A stretch of 64,000 nt of DNA from Vibrio cyclitrophicus. Its GTDB lineage: Bacteria; Pseudomonadota; Gammaproteobacteria; Enterobacterales; Vibrionaceae. The stretch is from NCBI RefSeq assembly GCF_024347435.1, contig NZ_AP025481.1:310001-374000 (forward strand), in the 5' to 3' direction. This document shows, in pieces, positions 35,449 through 43,670 of this stretch (position 1 is its first letter; each line of letters starts with the position of its first letter). The position numbers were made by a program, and so were the translations under genes. Under the pieces are notes generated by a model. That model saw only the letters and a list, made by a program, of their open reading frames with translations. It did no database searches and was not told where the DNA came from.

Positions 35449-36450
35449 ATGTCGAATAAGAAAAAACGTCCTACATTACAAGATGTTGCCAACCTCGTTG
35501 GTGTCACTAAAATGACCGTCAGTCGCTGCCTGCGAGACTCTTCTCAAGTATCAGAAGCGCTGCGAGATAAGATCAGCTATGCAGTAGACGAGCTAGGTTA
35601 TATCCCTAATCGTGCGCCAGATATTCTCTCCAACGCTAAAAGCAATGCGATTGGTGTGCTAGTTCCCTCGTTAACCAACCAAGTTTTTGCTGAGGTTATT
35701 CGTGGTATTGAGCAAGTTACCGCACCTGCAGGCTACCAAACCATGATTGCTCACTATGGCTATAGCGCTGAACTCGAAGAGCAGAGCATTGCTTCACTGC
35801 TTTCTTACAACGTTGATGCGATTATCCTTTCAGAAAACGTGCACACCGATAGAGCGCGTAAAATGCTGCAGACTGTTTCTATCCCTGTGATTGAAATTAT
35901 GGATTCAGTGTCGCCAAGAATTGAACAAGCGGTTGGCTTTGATAACTTCGAAGCGGCTAGAGCGATGACCAAAACCATGCTCGAACGAGGGCGTACCAAT
36001 ATAGCTTATTTGGCTGCTCGAATGGATGAACGTACTCGATTGAAAATGGCAGACTATGAGCATGCGATGCAAGAAGCCGATAAAACGCCAGTAACGCTGC
36101 AAACGGAAGACGCGTCCTCGTTTACTTTAGGCGCAAAGCTGATTGGTGAACTATTAGAAAAGCACCCAGAAGTGAATGGTATCTTTTGTACTAACGATGA
36201 TTTAGCGATTGGCGCCTTTTACGAATGTGTACGTCGTGGTATTCAAGTACCTGATCAGATGGCGATTGCAGGTTTCCACGGACATGACATTACGGTGGCG
36301 ATGACGCCTCGTTTAGCGACTGTCGTAACACCTAGGGAGCAGATTGGTAAAGTCGCTGCAGAGCAAGTAGTAGCGCGTCTACAAGGTAATAAAGAATGGA
36401 TAGCGAAGTTGGACCTCGGTTATGAGATTGAAGTGGGGGAGAGTATTTAA
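35449..36450 (+). CDS. gntR: LacI-family regulator of gluconate utilisation (GntR-like)
   Basis: A LacI-type N-terminal helix-turn-helix (TLQDVANLVGVTKMTVSRCLRDSSQVS) with a hinge helix (RAPDILSNAKSNAIGVLVPS) is followed by a periplasmic-binding-protein-like effector domain. The 333-residue length is typical. Operators matching the E. coli GntR consensus occur before both its own gene and the TRAP operon, so it most likely represses these until gluconate or a derivative binds. Confidence 0.88.
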   Translation: MSNKKKRPTLQDVANLVGVTKMTVSRCLRDSSQVSEALRDKISYAVDELGYIPNRAPDILSNAKSNAIGVLVPSLTNQVFAEVIRGIEQVTAPAGYQTMIAHYGYSAELEEQSIASLLSYNVDAIILSENVHTDRARKMLQTVSIPVIEIMDSVSPRIEQAVGFDNFEAARAMTKTMLERGRTNIAYLAARMDERTRLKMADYEHAMQEADKTPVTLQTEDASSFTLGAKLIGELLEKHPEVNGIFCTNDDLAIGAFYECVRRGIQVPDQMAIAGFHGHDITVAMTPRLATVVTPREQIGKVAAEQVVARLQGNKEWIAKLDLGYEIEVGESI

Positions 36451-36494
36451 TTTTACACTTCGGCTTTGATCTTCATCTTCATCGGATTCAAACT

Positions 36495-36533
36495 AAAACG
36501 CCCTTAACGATATGAATTTCCTAAGGGCGTTTT
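36495..36533. terminator. Bidirectional terminator between gntR and the SIP gene
   Basis: AAAACGCCCTTA pairs with TAAGGGCGTTTT around a 15-base loop, with A and T tracts on both sides, between two converging genes. Confidence 0.8.
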
Positions 36534-36569
36534 CTATTTATCTAGCAAAAAGTGTATGTAGTAACAGGC

Positions 36570-37352
36570 TCAACCCGCTAAAGATTGAGCATCTTGTTGC
36601 TTCAATACTTTGTGACCATCTTCAGTGACGCCACGTTTCCAGTAACTGCTGATGTAGATGTTTTCTTTCGCGACTTCTTTTTCGTTGCGGAAGTACTGCC
36701 TTAGCTCGCGCATGCTTTCAAATTCACACGCTGTCCATACTGAAACCTGACCATCTAACCATTCTGTGTTACGCACGGTTTGTGAAAGTGACTCTGAGGT
36801 TTCATCTTCAATCAACCAGGTTACATTGATGCCTCGAGGGGTTTCAAGTACTTGCTTATCTGCTGCAGAATTGATTTGAATGACAGCGTGACCAGTTGCT
36901 GTTTCCGGAAGCGTTTTTACTTTTGCAGAGAGCGCAGGTAGCGACGTCATATCTGCTACCAAGAAGAACCAATCCGATTCTAGATTCAGCCCTTGAATTA
37001 ATCCAGGGCCTGCCACTGAAACCGTGTCACCTACTTCTGCGTTCATTGCCCATCTTGCGGCAAAGCCACATTGCAGATCTGTGGTGATGTGGCGTACGAA
37101 ATCAACCTCAATAAACTTCTCTGTAGGGTTGTATTGACGAATGGTGTAAGTGCGCATGGTTGGGCGCTCACCGTCATTCAGTTGGCTTAAGTCAGTCGTG
37201 CCTAGTGGCGAGAACAAAAGCTTGATGTAGCCACCGGCACACTCTGTTGGGTACTTACTTAATCCCTCACCACTAAGCGTTATACGCTGCATATTCGGTG
37301 TAATTGTTGAGGTTTGAGTAACGGTTAATGTGATGGGGCTAGGCTTGCTCAT
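36570..37352 (-). CDS. Siderophore-interacting FAD/NAD(P)H ferric reductase (ViuB/SIP family)
   Basis: The 260-residue cytoplasmic protein belongs to the SIP family that releases iron from imported ferric siderophores by reduction. The FAD-binding half contains MRTYTIRQYNPTEKFIEVDFVRH and AGPGLIQGLNLESDWFFLVADMTSLPAL. The C-terminal half ends with YISSYWKRGVTEDGHKVLK, typical of the family. A Fur-box-like sequence lies about 60 bases 5' of the start. No siderophore synthesis or receptor genes adjoin it. Confidence 0.88.
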   Translation of the reverse strand: MSKPSPITLTVTQTSTITPNMQRITLSGEGLSKYPTECAGGYIKLLFSPLGTTDLSQLNDGERPTMRTYTIRQYNPTEKFIEVDFVRHITTDLQCGFAARWAMNAEVGDTVSVAGPGLIQGLNLESDWFFLVADMTSLPALSAKVKTLPETATGHAVIQINSAADKQVLETPRGINVTWLIEDETSESLSQTVRNTEWLDGQVSVWTACEFESMRELRQYFRNEKEVAKENIYISSYWKRGVTEDGHKVLKQQDAQSLAG

Positions 37353-37411
37353 ATAAGGCTCTCTTAGATTTTGATTTCTACATCATAATCCTGATTCAGA
37401 GTATACTCAAT

Positions 37412-37430
37412 ACTAATGGTTATCATTTAC
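37412..37430 (-). promoter_or_regulatory. Fur box upstream of the siderophore-interacting protein gene
   Basis: On the minus strand the core AATGATAACCATTA matches the Fur consensus core AATGATAATCATTA at all but one position. Its position before an iron-acquisition reductase supports iron-dependent repression. Confidence 0.7.
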
Positions 37431-37492
37431 CTTTATTTACACAGATGTCACATGACTTGAATGCTCTCGTTTATATTAGTAACAATCTCAAC

Positions 37493-37522
37493 AAAAAAGC
37501 CCTTTAGGAAAACTAAAGGGCT
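37493..37522 (-). terminator. Terminator after the POT transporter gene
   Basis: AAGCCCTTTAG pairs with CTAAAGGGCTT, with a run of six A/T residues on the minus-strand exit side, just past the stop of the minus-strand transporter gene. Confidence 0.8.
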
Positions 37523-37554
37523 TGATGTATTAGAGAGGGTTGAAGCGAGCGGAA

Positions 37555-39033
37555 CTAGCTGTTTGCTTGCTCTAGTTCAATCGTTTCTTCAGCCGTTTTC
37601 GCGGCTTCTAGCATCTTACGAATAATGAACGATGCAGCCATTGCGATGCCCACCATCACTACCGCTAAAACAGTTAGCATTTGGAAGTAATCGCCGTAAA
37701 CCGTTTGTACGATCTCTTGCGTGATTTGTTGACCTTTCTCTAGAGCGATAGAGGTCGAGAATACCGCACCAACAATACCTGATAGTGCAATTGCAACAGA
37801 GAACAAGCTTACTGAGAAGTTCTCGATGTGCTTAGGTGCAACAGACAGGATGAAGGCTACAACCATAGAACCAACAATAACTTCACCAAATGCTAGGAAG
37901 AAATGGATAGCTAGGAATACTTCAGGGCGAATCAGAATATCGTCACCAACGGTCGTTACTGCCATTGTTAAGATACCAAAAGCGATTGCCGTCAGAATGA
38001 AAGAGAAACCTACTTTGGTTGCAGTAGAGAAGTGAATGTTTTTCTTTTCTAGTTTAGAGAAGATGCCCGTAATGATAGGGCCGGCAACCATACACCACAG
38101 TGGGTTCATTGCCATTGAAGCTTCTGGAGCAACAGGGATGAAGCCGAATAGATCGCCACGCATAGTGTTGATCGCTACCATTGTCATCGAAGTCATCATT
38201 TGTCCGTAGTATACGAAGAAACATGTCGTCAAGAATGTGATGATTAAAATGGTGCCCATTTTCAGCATATCTGACTTCTTCGATTTTATCATCAAAGAGA
38301 CAAAGTAGATGATCGCTGCACCGCCAATTGCGTAGACGATGTTTTGGCCAATATCCATGTTAGAGAACATGAAGAATACCAAGCCAATCATAGCGGCAGA
38401 GAGACCAAGGAACGCAGCCCAGTTTTTAGTGCTTACAGGGGTTTGATCGATTTCAGCACTGGCTTCAACAAGGCCTTTGCGAACAAAGATCATCATCAGA
38501 AGCGCGGCACCCGCTAGAATAGCTGAAAGAAGGAAGCCACCGTTGAAACCAACAATAAGAACTAGCATTGGGAACAGATATTGACCTAACAGAGCACCTA
38601 TATTGTTGACTGAGTAGTTGATTGGGTAGCAGTTTTCGAAATCTTCTTGAGTTTTGAACGTGCGTTTGTAAAGACTTGGGTAAGAAGGGGACATCAAACC
38701 ACGCGCATAACTCGCTAAAGCAATACCACATAATGCCATCGGCACATTAGTCGCTGCAGCACCGAGTACCAGTAGAGCATAACCACTTGCGAATCCAAGA
38801 AAGGCAATGGTTAAAGATCGGTATGCGCCTAAAAACTTATCAGCAATAAAGCCACCTGCAATCGCAAATAGTGGACCAATTGCAGAGAAAGCACCTACAA
38901 CCATCATGGTGTCGGCTTCATTGTAGTTAAGATCTTCAAGGAAGAAACGAGTCAAGATCACCATGACGCCATAGAACGAAAGTCCAAACATCATCTGGCA
39001 GAACATCATTGATTTGTTTAATCTATTCCACAT
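37555..39033 (-). CDS. POT-family proton-coupled oligopeptide transporter
   Basis: The 492-residue membrane protein has about twelve to fourteen helices and MFS/POT features. These are GGFIADKFLGAYRSL after helix 2, the helix-5 region YPINYSVNNIGALLGQYLFP, and helix-10 FFLAFGEVIVGSMVVAFILSVAPKH. It likely imports di- and tripeptides with protons. It does not show the classical N-terminal ExxER motif in standard form, so substrate preference may differ from DtpA-type proteins. Confidence 0.78.
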   Translation of the reverse strand: MWNRLNKSMMFCQMMFGLSFYGVMVILTRFFLEDLNYNEADTMMVVGAFSAIGPLFAIAGGFIADKFLGAYRSLTIAFLGFASGYALLVLGAAATNVPMALCGIALASYARGLMSPSYPSLYKRTFKTQEDFENCYPINYSVNNIGALLGQYLFPMLVLIVGFNGGFLLSAILAGAALLMMIFVRKGLVEASAEIDQTPVSTKNWAAFLGLSAAMIGLVFFMFSNMDIGQNIVYAIGGAAIIYFVSLMIKSKKSDMLKMGTILIITFLTTCFFVYYGQMMTSMTMVAINTMRGDLFGFIPVAPEASMAMNPLWCMVAGPIITGIFSKLEKKNIHFSTATKVGFSFILTAIAFGILTMAVTTVGDDILIRPEVFLAIHFFLAFGEVIVGSMVVAFILSVAPKHIENFSVSLFSVAIALSGIVGAVFSTSIALEKGQQITQEIVQTVYGDYFQMLTVLAVVMVGIAMAASFIIRKMLEAAKTAEETIELEQANS

Positions 39034-39507
39034 TATTTTATTCTCACATTTGTGTTGATATGTAGTTTAATTACCCAATTATAATATCATTAGTAGCGAT
39101 ACATAAAATGAAACGTGCATCCCAAACAGAACTTTACTCGATATATCTTTTCTCATGAGACCATTGATATTTTTCATGAATGAAATGTGCAATATTAGAT
39201 TTTGCTAGTGGATGCATGGTTGCGTGAAGTTTAGCCATTTGTGTTCGTGGTTAAATAACCAGCTATTAAAGGGAAAATTAACGTTGACTGTCTTGTAACG
39301 GTTGCTAGGTACTTATCCATTTCAATTCGCCGTTGGGCTCTAGCCATTAAAAAAGCCAGCTTGTCGGCTGGCTTTGTCGGGGTATTGATAACTAAGTTAT
39401 ATAATAATACGGCCTGGGTGAGAGGTTATCTAGACGAATCGTTGTAGTGTATTAAACAGTTTATTACATCCACTATTCACCCTATTCTATCGCTCACCGT
39501 AAATTAA
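39034..39507. other. Intergenic region upstream of the POT gene
   Basis: These 474 bases carry the promoter side of the minus-strand POT gene and, at 39352-39376, a terminator for sdaA. The part from about 39060 to 39340 is AT-rich and shows no open frame with a ribosome site. I see no RNA gene or repeat in it. Confidence 0.5.
39352..39376 (-). terminator. Hairpin terminator downstream of sdaA
   Basis: AAAGCCAGC and GCTGGCTTT form a stem with a short TTGTCG-type loop; on the minus strand it ends in a T tract. Confidence 0.7.
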
Positions 39508-40878
39508 CTATTCACAAGGTGGCGCCATGTGGATCACCGCTAAGCCGCCTAAAGATGTCTCACGGTATTTCTTGTTCATGTCTTTACCTGTTTGGTACAT
39601 GGTTGCGATGACCTTGTCTAACGAGATGAGACACTTGCTGGTGCGTTTCAATGCCATACGTGAAGCGTTGATGGCTTTCATTGCACCCATAGCATTACGT
39701 TCAATACACGGTACTTGAACAAGCCCGCCGATAGGGTCACATGTCATGCCCAGTGAGTGCTCCATCGCGATTTCTGCCGCAATACAGATCTGTTCGTTAC
39801 TGCCGCCGCGTAAAGCTGTCAAACCTGCAGCCGCCATTGATGAAGATACGCCGACTTCGCCTTGACAACCGACTTCAGCTCCAGAAATTGAAGCATTGGT
39901 TTTGTACAAGATGCCAATTGCGCCAGATACTGCCAAGAAATCTTTGAGTTGTTTAGTGTCTAGCTCTTTAATGAAGCGGTGGTAATACATCAATACTGCT
40001 GGGATTACCCCAGCTGCGCCATTGGTAGGGGATGTCACAACTTGCCCACCCGCTGCATTCTCTTCACTCACAGCAAACGCAAAAAGGTTGATCCAATCCA
40101 TGATCTCCATTGGATCGTTTTCAATCGAAGCATTCGCCTCAAGCTTTTTCAAAAGAGCAGGGGCTCGGCGCGTCACATCCAAACCGCCATCAAGTATCCC
40201 TTCTGTATCAAAACCACGTTGCATGCACAGTGACATCACCTTCCAAATTTGGTCCGCCTTCTGATCAATTACATCCATACCTTGGAAAGAAATTTCATTT
40301 CTCAGGACTAGGCCACCGAGGCTAAGTCCATTCTGGTCAGACAGTTCAAGAAGCTGATCGGCAGAAGAAAAAGGGAACTCTACTTGTGTTTTCGACTCTT
40401 GCTTTCCGTGTTGCAGTTCATCAGCGGTCGCAATGAAACCACCACCAATGGAGTAGTATGTTTCCATCTCCAGAAGACTGCCGCTTGCGTCAAACGCAGA
40501 GATAGTCATGCCATTTTCATGAAGTGGAAGATTGGTTTTGTGGAAGAGTAAATCGCTTTCTGCATCGAAATGAATTTCGTGGCTACCGCTAACCATCAAA
40601 GATTTATCTTCAATTGCTTTACGCATAGCTAAATTAGCGCTGGTTATTTTGATGGTGTCAGGGCGATTACCAAGTAAACCTAACAGGGTTGCACGATCGG
40701 TATGGTGACCGATGCCTGTTAGTGATAGTGAGCCGTATAGGTCAATTTGAATACGGGTAACTTGACCAAGTACAGGTTCAATCTTTTGGGTAAAATTGAA
40801 CCCAGCGATCATTGGTCCATTGGTGTGGGAGCTGGAAGGCCCGACCCCGATTTTGTAAATGTCAAAAATAGACAGCAT
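39508..40878 (-). CDS. sdaA: L-serine ammonia-lyase (iron-sulfur type)
   Basis: The enzyme deaminates L-serine to pyruvate and ammonia using a 4Fe-4S cluster. The 456-residue single-chain form starts MLSIFDIYKIGVGPSSSHTNGPMIAG. Its C-terminal alpha domain carries the cluster cysteines within EQICIAAEIAMEHSLGMTCDPIGGLVQVPCIERN. Length and motifs match SdaA/SdaB. It is a single-gene unit with a terminator after it and an unusual 17-base repeat array upstream of its start. Confidence 0.94.
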   Translation of the reverse strand: MLSIFDIYKIGVGPSSSHTNGPMIAGFNFTQKIEPVLGQVTRIQIDLYGSLSLTGIGHHTDRATLLGLLGNRPDTIKITSANLAMRKAIEDKSLMVSGSHEIHFDAESDLLFHKTNLPLHENGMTISAFDASGSLLEMETYYSIGGGFIATADELQHGKQESKTQVEFPFSSADQLLELSDQNGLSLGGLVLRNEISFQGMDVIDQKADQIWKVMSLCMQRGFDTEGILDGGLDVTRRAPALLKKLEANASIENDPMEIMDWINLFAFAVSEENAAGGQVVTSPTNGAAGVIPAVLMYYHRFIKELDTKQLKDFLAVSGAIGILYKTNASISGAEVGCQGEVGVSSSMAAAGLTALRGGSNEQICIAAEIAMEHSLGMTCDPIGGLVQVPCIERNAMGAMKAINASRMALKRTSKCLISLDKVIATMYQTGKDMNKKYRETSLGGLAVIHMAPPCE

Positions 40879-40956
40879 AGTAACTTCCTGTGAAGACGGT
40901 TCGATGAACGAACTCTGTGTAAAATTTGTATTTTGTTCGTTTCACTTTTTTCAGTG

Positions 40957-41024
40957 AACGTGTTCTCTGGGTGAAACAGTTCTTCGATTAAACTGGTTCT
41001 TTGCTTGAAACGTCTCTTTTATTG
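40957..41024. repeat. Degenerate 17-bp tandem repeat upstream of sdaA
   Basis: Four consecutive 17-base units start at 40957, 40974, 40991 and 41008 with approximate consensus AAACNGTTCTTTGNTTG. The unit spacing is exact while bases vary. It lies 80-145 bases 5' of the sdaA start in a 356-base divergent region that otherwise shows no gene. Confidence 0.65.
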
Positions 41025-41234
41025 AAGCTCGTGTTAACAAGCGTAGAGCGATGAAACCCAAGATCGTGCTATTTTGTTTTATAGCTGCACGTTAACTCTT
41101 GCGCACTTATGATGATGCTTGCAATCGTGAGCATGATTGCGAACTACCCATAAGGATTTCAAAATACTTTTGTTAATAAGTATTGTATACATAATTCACT
41201 CCATCTAATCATAAAAACGAGACTTGAACATAAA

Positions 41235-42113
41235 ATGAGCGTTAATTACCTCCTTATTGTGCTGGGTAAGCGACTTAATGAGAATAAATTGACTGATGAA
41301 GGAATCAGTCGAGTTGATGCTCTGGTTGAATATCTTGCTGAGCTTTTGGTAGAAGAGTCGAATCAGCAAACTGCGGTTGCATTTTGTGGTGGAGTGACAA
41401 AGGGCCAGACAATCTCCGAAGCTGATGCAATGCACGCGTATTTTCGAAATCTGGAAAGTCAATGTGAAGTTCCGTTTATGCTGAGTGCAGTTTTACTAGA
41501 ACAGCTTTCGACAAATACAGTAGAGAATATTCAAAACCTAGCTTCAGAAATGATTGACAGTGGATTGTTTACTCGTGGGCAGAGTGTACGGGTAACATTC
41601 ATTTCTAATGACTATCACTTGCAACGTATTTTTGACATCCAGATGTTGATGGACGAGCAAGGTTTGCTTAAGGTTCTAGTCGAGAAGTGTTCTGCACTTG
41701 GGGTAGAGCTGCAGATTGATCGTCAGCTAGAGGCTCATGTTGCGGTGCCATATCCTCATCAAAGTACTCAAGGGCAATTGTTTCTATTGATGGATGTACT
41801 GACGACCTACCGAGTCTATCTTGAAGGTGTCTCTGCGGGCGCATTTGAGAGAGACTTGGAGTCCGTAAGGCGTGAGCCTGAAAGGTTGTCCTTGGAAGCA
41901 CTGATAGCCGCAAAGGAACTCGTTGGGCGTTCATCTCACTTTGAAATTGTGGACAGTTTACTCCCAATATTGGAGCGCTGTATCCAGCAAACTCCTGTCG
42001 ATACTGACATAAAAAAAGTCAGGGAATATCTAGCACTGCTAGATACTAACCTGACTTTATTGAACCGTTATTTAGATCCGGAATCGGATCTCACACATCG
42101 CTGGTGGCGATAG
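41235..42113 (+). CDS. YdcF/SanA-like DUF218 protein
   Basis: The 292-residue protein has a DUF218 core. It starts with YLLIVLGKRLNENKLTDEGISRVDAL, includes VAFCGGVTKGQTISEADAM and reaches VTFISNDYHLQRI, which are the phosphate-loop and histidine motifs of the ElyC/SanA/YdcF group. No signal peptide is seen, in contrast to SanA and ElyC, so it may be cytoplasmic like YdcF. A perfect 9-base inverted repeat (42015-42023/42050-42058) lies inside its last codons and might serve as a terminator. Confidence 0.8.
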   Translation: MSVNYLLIVLGKRLNENKLTDEGISRVDALVEYLAELLVEESNQQTAVAFCGGVTKGQTISEADAMHAYFRNLESQCEVPFMLSAVLLEQLSTNTVENIQNLASEMIDSGLFTRGQSVRVTFISNDYHLQRIFDIQMLMDEQGLLKVLVEKCSALGVELQIDRQLEAHVAVPYPHQSTQGQLFLLMDVLTTYRVYLEGVSAGAFERDLESVRREPERLSLEALIAAKELVGRSSHFEIVDSLLPILERCIQQTPVDTDIKKVREYLALLDTNLTLLNRYLDPESDLTHRWWR

Positions 42114-42277
42114 GTGATTATTTCTTTCTCGTGATGCCAATAACGGCCTTTAAACTCGCAAAGGCAATCAGACAGTAAGCTCGAAGCTTTGTGCCTTCTT
42201 CTGCGATTTTTTAATCACGCGAACGTAATCACCGCCCGTCACATTGGCCAAAAGGCTCATGTGTTGTATTACAGTGA

Positions 42278-42538
42278 TTAACTTTGGGTTTCTGAATCTT
42301 GCTCGTGGTGGTTGCGGTAGTATTCCCACTGCTCAATGCGTTCACCGTCTTCGAATACACAGTAAGTTGTACGTTGATCGTTTTCAGTGACAGTATCTAA
42401 CTCACCATTCTGTTGAACACAGTAAACCGCAGCAGGGTTAGCCACTGATACACGTTGGCCTTCGCTATATTCTGCATAATCGTTCGCACAACCGCCCAAT
42501 ACAACGGCAAATACAGCCATCAAACCAATTTTCTTCAT
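42278..42538 (-). CDS. DUF333 lipoprotein
   Basis: The ATG at 42538 is chosen since AGGAG lies six bases before it; an ATG two codons earlier abuts the ribosome site. The 86-residue product has a lipoprotein signal ending LGGC. Its DUF333 core reads ANPAAVYCVQQNGELDTV...YCVFEDGERIEQWEYYR. Proteins with this domain are often labelled putative hemolysins, but there is no evidence here for such activity. It is more likely a small envelope lipoprotein. Confidence 0.85.
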   Translation of the reverse strand: MKKIGLMAVFAVVLGGCANDYAEYSEGQRVSVANPAAVYCVQQNGELDTVTENDQRTTYCVFEDGERIEQWEYYRNHHEQDSETQS

Positions 42539-42907
42539 GTTCATCTCCTACGTGATAAATCTAAAAGTGAATACGTTAAGTTCTACAGAACCAGTTTAGA
42601 AGCTCTATGAAATGAGTATATTTTAGATTTCAGAAAAGGTTGTCCTAATTTGGTCAAGATATTGAAATAGGTTGATATTTCCTTATGTTTAATAACTTTT
42701 TGAGTGCTTGATCAAGCTAACTTGAGTGAAGTGACTATTGAGCTACTTTCGGCTGGTTAGTGGTGTGCGCTGGTTATTGCGAATCGAGAGCCATGAACTC
42801 ACCAAGGCAACATGGAGAAAGCAGGTGTACTTGTGTGGGGATGTGAGCCTCGAATCTATTGATGATTATGATATGATGCCGCCAAATTCAGTAAAGCAGT
42901 CAGAATC
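42539..42907. other. Intergenic region between DUF333 gene and NUDIX gene
   Basis: These 369 bases separate two divergent genes. I find promoter-like AT-rich sequence near both ends but no open frame with a start site, repeat or RNA structure that I can support. Confidence 0.5.
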
Positions 42908-43426
42908 ATGAGACACCTAAAAACAACCATCCATCCTGATATCGATCATCTAGACAATAAAACGGTCTATAAGCGCAACGCTGCCCGTGCCATTGTGTTA
43001 GATGGCGAAGACATTCTGATGCTTTATACAGAGCGTTATCACGACTACACCATCCCTGGTGGTGGCTTGGACGAAGGTGAAGATGTCATTGCTGGTATGG
43101 TTCGTGAATTGGAAGAAGAGACTGGCGCTAAGAATATCCATAGCATCAAGCCGTTCGGCATTTTTGAAGAATTTCGTCCTTGGTACAAAGATGATGCGGA
43201 CATAGTGCACATGATTTCTTACTGCTACTCATGCAAGATCGATAGTGAGCTTGGTGAAACGGCTTACGAAGATTATGAAGTGAAAAACGGGATGAAACCG
43301 GTTTGGATGAATATCCATGAAGCGATCGCTCACAACGAGAAGACCATGGCCGAGAGCCCTAAAAAGGGTATGAGTATTGAACGTGAAACCTTTTTGCTGC
43401 ATTTGATTGCCAAAGAGATGCTTTAG
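42908..43426 (+). CDS. NUDIX hydrolase
   Basis: The 172-residue protein carries the NUDIX box as GGGLDEGEDVIAGMVRELEEETGA, matching Gx5Ex7REUxEExGU. The catalytic metal-binding glutamates are present. The N-terminus (YKRNAARAIVLDGEDILMLYTERYHDYTIPGG) forms the usual preceding strands. It hydrolyses a nucleoside diphosphate linked to some group X, which cannot be specified. It stands alone, with a hairpin 35 bases after the stop. Confidence 0.9.
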   Translation: MRHLKTTIHPDIDHLDNKTVYKRNAARAIVLDGEDILMLYTERYHDYTIPGGGLDEGEDVIAGMVRELEEETGAKNIHSIKPFGIFEEFRPWYKDDADIVHMISYCYSCKIDSELGETAYEDYEVKNGMKPVWMNIHEAIAHNEKTMAESPKKGMSIERETFLLHLIAKEML

Positions 43427-43459
43427 CCTTTATCAATACAAGCCTGTTAAGCTTTTTAC

Positions 43460-43482
43460 TTGCCGCCACTTTTGGCGGCAAA
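43460..43482 (+). terminator. Hairpin after the NUDIX gene
   Basis: TGCCGCCA pairs with TGGCGGCA around a CTTT loop; the tail is only moderately T-rich. Confidence 0.65.
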
Positions 43483-43609
43483 CTTGTTTCTAGCGATGCT
43501 AAAATGTAATAGCGAAAACTAATTATTAAATATGGTTGATATTGTCAACTATGTGTTTTTGATGTACCTTTACCTCAGCGATGACCCTATTTAGCTAAAC
43601 TGCTCGGTT

Positions 43610-43643
43610 AAATCGCTAAATCGCTAAATCGCTAAATCTCGCT
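43610..43643 (+). repeat. Octanucleotide tandem repeat upstream of the ABC exporter operon
   Basis: The unit AAATCGCT occurs three times exactly (43610-43633), followed by a variant AAATCTCGCT to 43643. It ends 27 bases before the start of the first exporter gene, where slippage would change promoter or leader spacing. Confidence 0.85.
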
Positions 43644-43670
43644 GTGAGCCTGCCCTAAACAAAGAATACT

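Noticed and set aside
40879..41234. Serine- or glycine-responsive riboswitch upstream of sdaA
   Set aside because: The region is dominated by a degenerate tandem repeat and lacks the glycine riboswitch core.
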